64,000 nt of DNA, from positions 1 to 64,000 of the forward strand of contig NZ_JAEULZ010000018.1 in assembly GCF_016793485.1 (NCBI RefSeq), given 5' to 3'. The first letter of the stretch is position 1. Each line of letters starts with the position of its first letter. A model generated the notes under the pieces. It was not told the origin of the DNA. It made no database searches and was given only the letters and a program-made list of their open reading frames with translations. The position numbers and the translations under genes are program-made. The DNA is from Mesorhizobium sp. GTDB taxonomy: Bacteria > Pseudomonadota > Alphaproteobacteria > Rhizobiales > Rhizobiaceae. This document shows positions 1 to 8,410 of the stretch, piece by piece.

Positions 1-90
1 TGGCGGAGAGAGCGGGATTCGAACCCGCGAGACGGTTTCCCGCCTACACACTTTCCAGGCGTGCGCCTTCGACCACTCGGCCACCTCTCC
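1..90 (-). tRNA. tRNA-Ser (anticodon GGA)
   Basis: The reverse complement folds as a class II tRNA. It has a GGAGAGG acceptor strand, a D-arm with GGCCGAGTGG, and an anticodon loop CTGGAAA giving anticodon GGA on a CACGC/GTGTG stem. The long serine-type variable arm and the T-arm GCGGGTTCGAATCCCGC follow, and the 3' CCA is encoded. It reads UCC and UCU serine codons. The whole gene fits, with the CCA at the window edge. Confidence 0.97.
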
Positions 91-565
91 GCATGCGCAA
101 GCTCCGAAACTCGGTCTGGAACTTTTGCTGGCGCGGGGGTCATCTAGTCGATCCGGCGCAGAATGCCAAGCCCATGTTCATACTTACTCAGCATGGTTGC
201 GCTGCTCACGCTGCGCGGCCTGATGAACGGCGTTCCGGTCCTTTTCTGCCACACCACTCCGGAAACCATCGGCAATCTCATCCCACCAGCATGTAATATC
301 TCAGAGGGCGTGCAGGTTCTTTGCCTTCTCAGCCTTGCGAGTGTTCGCATCGCGGCCATTGCCGAGGCGATCATGACCGTCTGGCCGACCAGGCGCCGGC
401 ATAGCCTCCCGCCGACCTCTGCTGACATCGCCCTTCGCGATTGCGGAAAGCGGCCCGACATTCTATCTACTGCCCGGTTGACGAACGAGGGTACGCTCGC
501 AAGGCCGAAGTCGTCCGCACCGCCTCGGCCCCATGGGTCGGTTTTCTGGCTGAAGAAGGACCGCG
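91..565. other. intergenic stretch, no supported gene
   Basis: About 475 bases lie between the tRNA-Ser gene and the next convincing gene. Short open frames exist on both strands, but none has a good ribosome-binding site, recognisable motif or protein-like composition. On the minus strand, around 150-400, lysine/glutamate-rich protein-like stretches are split between frames. That could be a decayed gene, but I cannot support one. No integrase or attachment-site repeat was seen beside the tRNA. Confidence 0.5.
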
Positions 566-892
566 ATGTTCCGCTTTCTGTTCAGGCTGATGGCCACAGT
601 CTCACTTGCGGTCGCCGTCGTCATGGCAGTGCTCGACGCGACCCGCACCATCGCGGTTTCGCGGCTGGTCCTGACTCCGCTCGGCGAAAGCTGGGCCAGC
701 GTCTCGCCGTCGACGCTGCAGGAGACACAATCCTTCATCGTGGAGAAGATGCATCCGCTGGTATGGAACCCGGTCATGACCTTCATCCTCGGCCAGCCGG
801 GCTTCGCGGTTTTCGGCGTGCTCGCCTTCCTGCTTTATGCGATCGGCCACAAGCCGGAACGGCGTATCGGCCGCTTCGTCGCCGAGCGCTGA
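566..892 (+). CDS. small membrane protein of unknown function (108 aa)
   Basis: The protein begins with a hydrophobic segment (about residues 5-25, after MFRFLFRL). A second hydrophobic stretch lies near residues 74-95 (FGVLAFLLYAIG), followed by a short basic tail ending GRFVAER. That suggests two inner-membrane helices with a soluble loop between them. An AAGGA-like ribosome-binding site sits a few bases before the ATG, and a terminator-like palindrome follows the stop. I recognise no family. The composition looks like that of a real rhizobial gene rather than a shadow frame, but I infer no function. Confidence 0.7.
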   Translation: MFRFLFRLMATVSLAVAVVMAVLDATRTIAVSRLVLTPLGESWASVSPSTLQETQSFIVEKMHPLVWNPVMTFILGQPGFAVFGVLAFLLYAIGHKPERRIGRFVAER

Positions 893-919
893 AAAAAACC
901 ACGCGTTTTCGCTCGTATC

Positions 920-940
920 ACCCGGCGCCGGGTACTTTTT
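920..940 (+). terminator. probable rho-independent terminator
   Basis: The 14-base palindrome ACCCGGCGCCGGGT (920-933) is followed by ACTTTTT. It lies 27 bases after the stop of the small membrane protein gene and before the nucleoside-binding protein gene. Confidence 0.6.
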
Positions 941-1126
941 ACACTGCATCCGCAACGACAGCTCGGTTTTTCCGGAAGGTCAAAATTCCGCGTGAAATTT
1001 GTTCCGGGCCATGCCAGATTGCCTTCATGAGCGGAGGGGAGCTTCCCTTGCCATGCGCCGGAACGAGCCGGGCAAGCCGGATTCGGTCAGGTATCCAGTA
1101 AAAACAACCGACAGGGTGTGGATCAC

Positions 1127-2116
1127 ATGAAACGTATTTTGTTCGGCCTCCTGGCCGCAACCGCGTTGTCCTTCTCGGCCCATGCGCAGGAGGCCAAGCC
1201 GGCTCTTCTCTTCGATCTGGGCGGCAAGTTCGACAAGTCGTTCAACGAGGCGTCCTTCAACGGCGCGGAGAAATTCAAGACCGAAACCGGCATTGAGTAT
1301 GTCGAATTCGAGATTTCCAACGATGCCCAGCGCGAGCAGGCGCTGCGCCGCTTTGCCGATGATGGCCGCAACCCGATCGTCATGGCGGGCTTCACCTGGG
1401 CTTCCTACCTCGAGAAGGTCGCGCCCGACTATCCGGACGTGAAGTTCACCATCATCGACATGGTCGTGGACAAGCCTAACATCAGCTCCGTCGTCTTCAA
1501 GGAGCACGAAGGTTCCTATCTGGTCGGCGTCATGGCTGGCCTAGCCTCCCAGACAAAAAAGGTCGGCTTCGTCGGCGGCATGGACATCCCGCTGATCCGT
1601 CGCTTCGGCTGCGGTTATGTCGGCGGCGCGAAGGCTGCGGGCGCGACCGAAGTGTTCCAGAACATGACGGGCGACACGCCTGCCGCCTGGAACGATCCGA
1701 CCAAGGGTGGCGAGATCACCAAGACGCAGATCGACCAGGGCGCGGACGTCGTCTACGCGGCAGCTGGCGGCACGGGCGTGGGCGTTCTGCAGGCAGCGGC
1801 TGACGCCGGCAAGCTCGGCATCGGCGTCGATTCCAACCAGAACGGCCTGCAGCCGGGCAAGGTCCTGACCTCGATGCTCAAGCGCGTCGATGTCGCCGTC
1901 TACAACGCCTTCATGGACGGCAAGAACGGCACTTTCTCCGGCGGTATCCACGATCTCGGCCTCAAGGAGGGCGGTGTCGACTACGCCATGGACGACAACA
2001 ACAAGGATCTGGTGACGCCTGAGATGCTGGCCGCCGTCGAAAAGGCGAAGGCCGACATCATTGCCGGCACCATCACCGTCCACGACTACATGTCGGACGA
2101 CAGCTGCCCTTACTGA
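1127..2116 (+). CDS. BMP-family nucleoside-binding periplasmic protein (ABC transporter)
   Basis: This is a PnrA/BMP-type substrate-binding protein of about 329 residues. A cleavable signal peptide (MKRILFGLLAATALSFSAHA) leads into the family hallmark LLFDLGGKFDKSFNEA. The stretch FVGGMDIPLIRRFGCGY and the C-terminal GVGVDSNQ-type ligand region also fit. The ATG at 1127 is preferred over an in-frame GTG nine bases upstream because it gives a clean signal peptide. BMP proteins of this type deliver nucleosides to ABC importers, and the matching ATPase and permeases start at 3539 after three interposed genes. There is no lipobox cysteine, so the mature protein should be soluble in the periplasm. 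A strong terminator follows, so it can be transcribed on its own at high level. Confidence 0.93.
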   Translation: MKRILFGLLAATALSFSAHAQEAKPALLFDLGGKFDKSFNEASFNGAEKFKTETGIEYVEFEISNDAQREQALRRFADDGRNPIVMAGFTWASYLEKVAPDYPDVKFTIIDMVVDKPNISSVVFKEHEGSYLVGVMAGLASQTKKVGFVGGMDIPLIRRFGCGYVGGAKAAGATEVFQNMTGDTPAAWNDPTKGGEITKTQIDQGADVVYAAAGGTGVGVLQAAADAGKLGIGVDSNQNGLQPGKVLTSMLKRVDVAVYNAFMDGKNGTFSGGIHDLGLKEGGVDYAMDDNNKDLVTPEMLAAVEKAKADIIAGTITVHDYMSDDSCPY

Positions 2117-2136
2117 TCTGTTGGGCGAACACAAAG

Positions 2137-2168
2137 AGCCGCCGGTTCATACGGCGGCTTTTTCTTTT
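2137..2168 (+). terminator. rho-independent terminator
   Basis: A perfect 8-bp stem AGCCGCCG/CGGCGGCT (2137-2144 and 2152-2159) has a 7-base loop and is followed by a T-rich run. It sits 20 bases after the stop of the BMP-family gene and separates it from the GNAT gene. Confidence 0.9.
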
Positions 2169-2180
2169 GGATGACGGCCC

Positions 2181-2657
2181 ATGTCGCTGACCATCTCTCC
2201 GATGCGTGAAAATGACATTGCGACCGTCGCCGCGCTGCGCATGGAAGCATTCTTCGCCGGCACGGATAGAACGTATCAGGAGGATTACACCGGGCTACAC
2301 CGGTTGCTGTTGGACGACAGCACAGGCCAGGCGCTTGTGGCGCATGTAGACGGGAATGTAGCCGGTACGGTTCTCTTCGTGCCCGAAGAGCTGGATGCCA
2401 TCCACGACCTGACGCCCTGGCTGGCAGGTCTGGTTGTTGCCGAAACGCATCGCGGCAAGGGAATCGGGTCGGCACTGGTGAGTGCTGTCGAGCGCCACGC
2501 GGAAGCTTCCGGTGTCGAAACCCTCTATCTCTACAGCTGGCATGCCCGCCGGTTCTACGCTGCTCGAGGCTGGACCGAGATGCAGGCATTCATGCAGGAC
2601 GGAGAGCCTATGGCCCTCATGTCACGCCATTTGCGTTACATCCGTCCAGCCACATAA
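2181..2657 (+). CDS. GNAT-family N-acetyltransferase
   Basis: The 158-residue protein has the single-domain GNAT layout. It starts with the beta1-alpha1 segment ISPMRENDIATVAAL, then beta strands around residues 50-75. The acetyl-CoA pyrophosphate-binding motif A follows as VVAETHRGKGIGSALV (R-x-x-G-x-G/A, residues about 91-106), and motif B as LYLYSWHARRFYAARGW. Such enzymes acetylate amines on small molecules or proteins, and the substrate cannot be inferred here. It lies between the binding protein and the rest of the nucleoside transporter, but nothing ties it to that pathway. Its 3' end overlaps the convergent gene at 2636 by 22 bases. No strong ribosome-binding site is visible. Confidence 0.85.
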   Translation: MSLTISPMRENDIATVAALRMEAFFAGTDRTYQEDYTGLHRLLLDDSTGQALVAHVDGNVAGTVLFVPEELDAIHDLTPWLAGLVVAETHRGKGIGSALVSAVERHAEASGVETLYLYSWHARRFYAARGWTEMQAFMQDGEPMALMSRHLRYIRPAT

Positions 2658-3142
2658 CCGAGTGCAAAAGCGACGACCAGCGCGATAGCCAGCTTCAAGG
2701 CCATGCGTCCCGGCACCGAATGAAGCCCGACACGCGTCACCTCCGGCTCCGGCATCGTCACAGGCACCTTGAAGACATCCGTCTTGCGGCGGCCGAACGC
2801 CACCGACTTTTCCGGATCCCGCCTGGCCTCGGCATTGGGCAAAGGCTTGGAGTCGGGCAGGACGGCCGCCTGAGTCGATGACGCTTCCGACGGTCGCATC
2901 TGCGGCATGGCGTCGATGCGATCCTTAATCAGCCGCCAAGGATCGTGGTTGTCCGTCGAGGCCTCGCTTGCCGTAGGCTTAGCTTTATCGAAGACGTGCA
3001 TGCGCTCGGCGATCAGCACCATCGCCTCGCGAAACGCGGGATCAACTTCGAGGTCGCGCTCGGCGCGCTCGCGTTCATCCTCGTCCATCAGGCCGAGCAC
3101 ATAGCGCCCTGCCCTGTCCATCCGGTCGCCTGCGTCCCCCAT
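2636..3142 (-). CDS. RskA/anti-sigma-like membrane-anchored protein
   Basis: The 168-residue protein opens with a helical segment of the kind found at the N-terminus of RskA/ChrR-type anti-sigma factors: AGRYVLGLMDEDERERAERD and then DPAFREAM. A long polar linker (residues about 50-140) and one C-terminal hydrophobic helix (LAIALVVAFALGYVAG) follow. The topology is therefore a cytosolic N-terminus with a tail anchor, inverted in length relative to classical RskA. No zinc-binding HxxxCxxC motif is present and no sigma-factor gene is adjacent. It follows slyX by 10 bases on the same strand, probably as one operon. The anti-sigma assignment is a resemblance only; it may be a general scaffold. 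Confidence 0.6.
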   Translation of the reverse strand: MGDAGDRMDRAGRYVLGLMDEDERERAERDLEVDPAFREAMVLIAERMHVFDKAKPTASEASTDNHDPWRLIKDRIDAMPQMRPSEASSTQAAVLPDSKPLPNAEARRDPEKSVAFGRRKTDVFKVPVTMPEPEVTRVGLHSVPGRMALKLAIALVVAFALGYVAGRM

Positions 3143-3152
3143 CGTCTTTTCC

Positions 3153-3374
3153 CTACCAGTGCGGCGGTTTCGTCACCGGAACGTCAGGCGCGACCTGCTC
3201 TTCCAGCGTCAGGAACCGTTCCGTCAGGACGTCGAGCTTCTTGCGCAACCCTTCGATCGTCCGCCACTGCTCGGCCAGTTGGCCCGACAACTCCTCGATC
3301 GTCTTTTCCTGCTCGGCGGCGCGGATTTCCAGCGTCGTCAGGCGGTCAGCGGCCCGCTCGTCCGGCGTCGTCAT
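3153..3374 (-). CDS. slyX: SlyX family protein
   Basis: The 73-residue protein is almost entirely a heptad-patterned coiled coil (LEIRAAEQEKTIEELSGQL onward). It ends in the SlyX signature KPPHW, which is KPPHY in most members. The internal ATG at 3374 gives the family's usual length of about 70 residues and has a GGGGAT-like site upstream, so I reject the longer open frame that starts at 3554. SlyX function is not established. It is probably co-transcribed with the anti-sigma-like gene downstream. Confidence 0.88.
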   Translation of the reverse strand: MTTPDERAADRLTTLEIRAAEQEKTIEELSGQLAEQWRTIEGLRKKLDVLTERFLTLEEQVAPDVPVTKPPHW

Positions 3375-3538
3375 CGCACGATCCCCATTTCGTCCATACA
3401 CATCCCCGGCCGCTTCTTCCCCGAAATTGACAAGCACGGCGGTATTTGTCGAGATAGCCCGCGTTGAGCCGCGATTGGCAGCCGGTATGCGGCATGCTAG
3501 CTGTTTGAGACAAGAAGAAACTGGGGAATCCGGCCGCA

Positions 3539-5071
3539 ATGGCTGAAGCTGCAATCGAGCTTGTCGGCATCAACAAGAGCTTCGGCACGGTCCACGCCAA
3601 TCGCGACATCAATCTGGTCATCGAGCGCGGGTCCATCCTCGGCATCGTCGGCGAGAACGGGGCCGGCAAGTCGACGCTGATGTCGATCCTCTATGGCTTC
3701 TACCAGGCCGACAGCGGCGAAATCAAAGTCGGCGGCAAGCCGGTTTCGATAAAAACCCCCAATGATGCCATCGCGCTCGGCATCGGCATGGTGCACCAGC
3801 ATTTCATGCTCGTGCAGAATTTCTCCGTCATCGAGAACATCATCCTCGGCGCCGAGCATGAGGCGCTGCTGAAGCGCTCAATCGCCAACGCCCGCTCCGA
3901 GTTGGACCGACTCGAGCACGAATACGGACTCGAAGTCGATCCCGACGCGATCATAGAGGAGTTGCCCGTAGGCCTCCAACAGCGCGTGGAAATCCTGAAG
4001 GCGCTCTATCGCGGCGCGGAGATCCTCATCCTCGACGAGCCGACCGGCGTGCTGACGCCGGCCGAGGCCGATCATCTCTTCCGCATCCTCCGCCAGCTCA
4101 AGGAGCAGGGCAAGACCATCGTGCTGATCACGCACAAGCTGCGCGAGATCATGGCGATCACCGATACCGTTTCCGTCATGCGGCAGGGTACGGTCGTGGC
4201 GACCCGCAAGACGTCGGAGACGACAGTCGAGGAACTCGCCGAACTCATGGTCGGGCGGCGCGTGCTGCTGCGCGTCGAAAAGGGCGAGGCCAATCCCGCT
4301 GCCGTCAAGCTGTCGGTGAGCAACCTCACAGTGAAGGACTCGCGCGGCGTCACCATGGTCAAGGATGTATCCTTCGACGTACGCGGCGGTGAGATCGTCG
4401 GTATCGCAGGCGTCGCCGGCAATGGCCAGTCCGAGCTTATCGAAGCCATCTCGGGCATCCGTCGCGCGGTCTCCGGCTCTGTCCTGCTCGACGGCAGTCC
4501 AATCGATGTGACCGGTCACGCCGATCCCGGTGAGCTGCGCGACCGTGGGCTCGCGCACGTACCTGAAGATCGCCATCACGTGGGCCTCGTTCTGGCCTTC
4601 GAAGAAAGCGAGAATTCCATTCTCGGCTATCACGACAAACCGCAATATCTGAAGGGTCCTTTTCTCGACATCGAGTCCATCCGCACAGATGCCAAGGCGA
4701 AGATCGCGAAGTTTGACATCAGGCCGCCCAACGACCGGCTGCGGACCGCGAACTTCTCGGGTGGCAACCAGCAAAAGATCGTTCTGGCGCGCGAGATGGA
4801 GCAGGATCCGGGCGTCCTGATCGTTGGCCAGCCCACGCGTGGCGTCGATGTTGGGGCCATCGAGTTCATCCACAAGCAGCTCATCGCGATGCGCGACAGC
4901 GGCAAGGCCGTGCTGCTGGTCTCCGTCGAGCTCGACGAAATTCGCTCCCTGTCCGATCGCATCCTGGTGATGTTCGACGGGCGTGTCGTTGGTGAGCGGA
5001 GCCCGGATGCGACCGAAGGCGAACTTGGTCTTCTGATGGCGGGTGTAGAAAAGCTGGAGGCTGCCGAGTGA
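3539..5071 (+). CDS. nucleoside ABC transporter ATP-binding protein (two NBDs)
   Basis: The 510-residue ATPase carries two nucleotide-binding domains in one chain, as in NupO/YufO and the sugar ATPases RbsA and MglA. The first NBD has Walker A GENGAGKST (38-46), signature ELPVGLQQRVEI and Walker B ILILDEPT. The second has the degenerate Walker A GVAGNGQSE typical of this class, then signature FSGGNQQKIVLA. It powers import of the ligand delivered by the BMP-family protein at 1127. A GGGGAA ribosome-binding site precedes the ATG. The downstream permease gene overlaps the stop by 4 bases (GTGA), so the two are translationally coupled. Confidence 0.95.
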   Translation: MAEAAIELVGINKSFGTVHANRDINLVIERGSILGIVGENGAGKSTLMSILYGFYQADSGEIKVGGKPVSIKTPNDAIALGIGMVHQHFMLVQNFSVIENIILGAEHEALLKRSIANARSELDRLEHEYGLEVDPDAIIEELPVGLQQRVEILKALYRGAEILILDEPTGVLTPAEADHLFRILRQLKEQGKTIVLITHKLREIMAITDTVSVMRQGTVVATRKTSETTVEELAELMVGRRVLLRVEKGEANPAAVKLSVSNLTVKDSRGVTMVKDVSFDVRGGEIVGIAGVAGNGQSELIEAISGIRRAVSGSVLLDGSPIDVTGHADPGELRDRGLAHVPEDRHHVGLVLAFEESENSILGYHDKPQYLKGPFLDIESIRTDAKAKIAKFDIRPPNDRLRTANFSGGNQQKIVLAREMEQDPGVLIVGQPTRGVDVGAIEFIHKQLIAMRDSGKAVLLVSVELDEIRSLSDRILVMFDGRVVGERSPDATEGELGLLMAGVEKLEAAE

Positions 5072-6210
5072 GCAACCCCTACGCAAAGCTCCCCGCATGG
5101 GCTGACTACGGACTGATCCCGCTCATCAACCTGCTGGTCGCCTTCTTCGTCGCGGGACTGGTCGTCCTGCTCGTCGGCGAAAACCCCTTCCACGCTGCCG
5201 TCATCCTCGTCGATGGCGCGTTCGGAAGCGGCCAGGGCATCGCATACACGCTCTATTACGCGACCAATTTCATCTTCACCGGGCTTGCGGTCGCGGTCGC
5301 CTTTCATTGCGGTTTGTTCAACATCGGCGGCGAGGGGCAAGCCTACATCGCCGGGCTCGGCGTCGCTCTGGTCGCCCTCACCTTCGATTCCGTTCTGCCT
5401 TGGTGGCTGACCTTTCCGCTTGCGGTCCTGGGCGCTGCCGCATTCGGCGCGCTCTGGGCCTTGATCCCCGCCTACCTGCAAGCGAAACGCGGTTCGCACA
5501 TCGTCATCACCACCATCATGTTCAACTTCATCGCAGCCTCGATCATGGTCTACATGCTGGTCGACGTGCTGAAGCCGCGCGGATCGATGGCGCCGCAGAC
5601 CCGGCAGTTGCTCGAAGGCGCCCAGCTGCCGAAGCTTGGTTGGATCCTGTCCGAGTTCGGGCTGACCGTTCGGCCATCCGCGCCGCTCAACCTGACCTTC
5701 CTGCTCGCCTTGCTGATGGCTTTCCTCGTGTGGGTGCTGATCTGGCGCACGAAGCTCGGCTACGAAATCCGCACCATGGGCTTCAGCCCCAAGGCCGCGC
5801 GCTACGCCGGCATTTCAGAGGCGCGTATCATCATCATCACCATGATGATCTCCGGCGCGCTCGCGGGCATGATGGCGCTCAACCCGATCATGGGAGATCA
5901 GTACCGGCTCTCCCTCGATTTCGTTGCCGGAGCCGGCTTCGTCGGCATCGCGGTCGCGCTGATGGGCAGGTCCCATCCCGTCGGCATCGTTCCCGCCGCC
6001 ATCCTGTTCGGCATGCTCTATCAGGGCGGCGCTGAACTGGCCTTCGAGATGCCCAATATCAGCAGGGATATGATCGTCATCATCCAGGGCCTCGTCATTC
6101 TTTTTGCCGGCGCACTGGAGCACATGTTCCGGCCATGGGTGCAGGCCGTCTTCGCAAGCTTCAGTCCGCGCTCGGTCGGCATGAACCAGCCGAAGGGGGA
6201 GCGCGCCTGA
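5068..6210 (+). CDS. nucleoside ABC transporter permease, subunit 1
   Basis: The 380-residue, highly hydrophobic protein is a BPD_transp_2-type permease with about eight to ten membrane helices. It has the family block FNIGGEGQAYIAGLG and the conserved cytosolic loop LGYEIRTMGFSPKAARYAGI that contacts the ATPase. It starts with GTG overlapping the stop of the ATPase gene. It pairs with the second permease at 6212 to form the heteromeric pore, the arrangement of NupP/NupQ. Confidence 0.94.
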   Translation: MSNPYAKLPAWADYGLIPLINLLVAFFVAGLVVLLVGENPFHAAVILVDGAFGSGQGIAYTLYYATNFIFTGLAVAVAFHCGLFNIGGEGQAYIAGLGVALVALTFDSVLPWWLTFPLAVLGAAAFGALWALIPAYLQAKRGSHIVITTIMFNFIAASIMVYMLVDVLKPRGSMAPQTRQLLEGAQLPKLGWILSEFGLTVRPSAPLNLTFLLALLMAFLVWVLIWRTKLGYEIRTMGFSPKAARYAGISEARIIIITMMISGALAGMMALNPIMGDQYRLSLDFVAGAGFVGIAVALMGRSHPVGIVPAAILFGMLYQGGAELAFEMPNISRDMIVIIQGLVILFAGALEHMFRPWVQAVFASFSPRSVGMNQPKGERA

Positions 6211-6211
6211 G

Positions 6212-7183
6212 ATGGAGTTCGTCGACACCCTTATCAACATCCTGAATTCCACCATCCGCGTCTCGGTGCCGTTGCTACTCGCCTGTCTCGCCGGCCTTTA
6301 TTCCGAGCGCGCCGGCATCTTCGACATCGGACTGGAAGGCAAGATGCTGGCGGGAGCCTTTGCGGGCGCCGCAGCCGCGGCCGTTTATGGTTCCGCGTGG
6401 ATCGGGCTCGGCATGGCCGTGCTCGTATCGGTAGCGCTGGCGCTGGTACACGGCTTCGCCTCGATCACGCATCGCGGCAACCAGATCGTATCGGGCGTCG
6501 CCATCAACTTCATCGCCGCCGGCTCCACAATCATTCTCGGGCAGGCCTGGTTCAACCAGGGTGGCCGTACGCCTTCGCTTCCCCCGGAAGGGCGCTTCGG
6601 TTCCAACACCCTTCCTTTTGCCGAGGAATTGCGTGGCGTACCCGTGATCGGGCAGATTTATTCAGGCCTGCTCTCCGGCCATTCACTCCTCGCCTATGCT
6701 GCCTTCCTTGCCGTGCCATTCACATGGTGGGTGCTCTTCCGGACCCGCTTCGGCCTGCGGCTGCGCGCCGTCGGCGAGAATCCGGCAGCCGTGGATACGG
6801 CCGGCATTTCGGTGACATGGCTGCGCTACCGCGCCGTCATCTGCACCGGCATCCTGACCGGTCTGGCCGGTTCCTACATGTCGCTCTCGCAGAATGCCGG
6901 CTTCGTCAAGGACATGTCGGCCGGGCGCGGCTTCATCGCGCTCGCAGCCCTCATCTTCGCCAAGTGGCGACCGGTGCCCGCGATGTTTGCCTGCCTGCTC
7001 TTCGGTTTCCTCGACGCCATGGCCATACGCTACCAGGGCATCGCATTACCAATGATCGGCAAGATTCCGGTACAGTTCATGCAAGCGTTGCCCTATGTAC
7101 TCACCGTCATCCTGCTTGCCGGCTTCATCGGCAAGGCGATCCCGCCCCGCGCCGGCGGTGTGCCCTATGTGAAAGAACGATAG
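6212..7183 (+). CDS. nucleoside ABC transporter permease, subunit 2
   Basis: The 323-residue membrane protein is the second BPD_transp_2 permease. It has the N-terminal block YSERAGIFDIGLEGKMLAGA, the coupling loop FGLRLRAVGENPAAVDTAGI and the late motif FIALAALIFAKWRPV. The start lies one base after the stop of subunit 1, so translation is coupled. The operon runs on into cdd, PNP and deoA, which process the imported nucleosides. Confidence 0.94.
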   Translation: MEFVDTLINILNSTIRVSVPLLLACLAGLYSERAGIFDIGLEGKMLAGAFAGAAAAAVYGSAWIGLGMAVLVSVALALVHGFASITHRGNQIVSGVAINFIAAGSTIILGQAWFNQGGRTPSLPPEGRFGSNTLPFAEELRGVPVIGQIYSGLLSGHSLLAYAAFLAVPFTWWVLFRTRFGLRLRAVGENPAAVDTAGISVTWLRYRAVICTGILTGLAGSYMSLSQNAGFVKDMSAGRGFIALAALIFAKWRPVPAMFACLLFGFLDAMAIRYQGIALPMIGKIPVQFMQALPYVLTVILLAGFIGKAIPPRAGGVPYVKER

Positions 7184-7218
7184 TTCGACCGGATCGGACA
7201 AAGCAAAAGAAAGCAGCC

Positions 7219-7611
7219 ATGTCCCACGACCTCTTCCTCGCGGCGAAGACCGCCATGGCGAAAGCCTATGCGCCCTATTCGAAGTTCCCTGTGGGTGCCG
7301 CGCTGCGTTGCGACGACGGACGTGTTTTTTCCGGAGCCAACATAGAGGTCGCGTCCTACCCGGAAGGCTGGTGTGCCGAGACGACCGCGATCGGCCATTA
7401 CATCATGGGCGGCGGCGGCAAGATCACCGAGATCGCCGTCATTGCCGAGCGCATGGCGAAGGTTACGCCTTGCGGCGGTTGCCGCCAGCGCCTCGCCGAA
7501 TTCACCACGCCTGACACCAAGCTGCATCTCTGTGACCAGAACGGCGTTGCGCAGACCGTCACCATGGGCGAAATCCTGCCTTACGGCTTTGCCGGAGACA
7601 TCCTGAAATGA
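7219..7611 (+). CDS. cdd: cytidine deaminase
   Basis: The 130-residue enzyme has the length of the homotetrameric zinc CDAs. Cys52 and Glu54 sit in WCAETTAIG, and Cys85 and Cys88 in PCGGCRQRL. These are the three zinc ligands and the catalytic glutamate. The substrate loop FPVGAAL and GANIEVASYP are also present. It converts cytidine and deoxycytidine to uridine and deoxyuridine. I chose the ATG 35 bases after the permease stop rather than the long upstream frame, on family length. The stop overlaps the PNP start (ATGA). Confidence 0.95.
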   Translation: MSHDLFLAAKTAMAKAYAPYSKFPVGAALRCDDGRVFSGANIEVASYPEGWCAETTAIGHYIMGGGGKITEIAVIAERMAKVTPCGGCRQRLAEFTTPDTKLHLCDQNGVAQTVTMGEILPYGFAGDILK

Positions 7612-8408
7612 GCGCCGCCGACATTCTCGCCCAACGACTCGGCGGACTGAAGCCCGAAATCGCCATCGTGCTTGGTTCGGGCCTTGGCCCGCTCGCCGGT
7701 GAAGTCACAAACCCTGTCCGCATTCCCTACGCCGATCTGCCGGGCTTCCCGCCGAGCGGCGTCAGTGGCCATGCAGGTGAGATTGTCGCTGGGGAATTTG
7801 GCGGACGGCCAGTCCTGCTGCTTGCCGGCCGAGCGCACTACTACGAGCATGGCGACGCCGCCGTCATGCGCCCGGTACTCGAGACGCTCGTCGCCATCGG
7901 GATCGACAAGCTGATACTCACCAACGCCGCCGGCTCGCTACGGGAAGACATTCCGCCGGGCTCGGTCATGCTGATCACCGACCACATCAATTTCTCCGGC
8001 TCCAATCCCCTGTTCGGGGAACCGAGCGAGCGCCGCTTCGTCGGGTTGACGGAGGCATATGACGCGAAACTTCGCTCGGCCATTGAAACCGCGGCCGAAG
8101 CGACCGGGACCCCGCTCGCGAAGGGGGTCTACATGTGGTTTTCCGGCCCGTCCTTCGAGACACCTGCCGAAATCCGCATGGCGCGCGTCATGGGCGCGGA
8201 TGCCGTTGGCATGTCGACCGTGCCCGAAGTCATCCTCGCGCGGTTCCTCGGCCAGCGCGTCGCCGCCTGTTCGGTCGTCACCAACCTGGCGGCCGGCATG
8301 ACCGGCGGCGAGCTTTCGCACCAGGAGACCAAGGACATGGCGCCAGTCGGCGGCGGGCGGCTCGCCGCCATCCTGAAACACGCGCTCGGCAACGGGCTGC
8401 TGGCGTGA
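7608..8408 (+). CDS. purine-nucleoside phosphorylase (trimeric type)
   Basis: The 266-residue protein matches the PNP/MTAP trimeric family. It has the phosphate-binding loop VLGSGLGPLA, the second phosphate site LLAGRAHYYEHG, the base pocket FSGPSFETPAEIR, and the SVVTNLAAGMTG segment before a C-terminal active-site helix. It cleaves purine (deoxy)ribonucleosides with phosphate to free base and (deoxy)ribose-1-phosphate. Its ATG overlaps the cdd stop. The family includes PunA and XapA; specificity between inosine/guanosine and xanthosine is not resolvable here. Confidence 0.93.
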   Translation: MSAADILAQRLGGLKPEIAIVLGSGLGPLAGEVTNPVRIPYADLPGFPPSGVSGHAGEIVAGEFGGRPVLLLAGRAHYYEHGDAAVMRPVLETLVAIGIDKLILTNAAGSLREDIPPGSVMLITDHINFSGSNPLFGEPSERRFVGLTEAYDAKLRSAIETAAEATGTPLAKGVYMWFSGPSFETPAEIRMARVMGADAVGMSTVPEVILARFLGQRVAACSVVTNLAAGMTGGELSHQETKDMAPVGGGRLAAILKHALGNGLLA

Positions 8409-8410
8409 CC

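Noticed and set aside
163..1101. 312-codon open frame on the plus strand over the first kilobase
   Set aside because: It runs through the small membrane protein gene in another frame, is arginine/proline-rich like a GC-rich shadow, and has no motif or ribosome-binding site.
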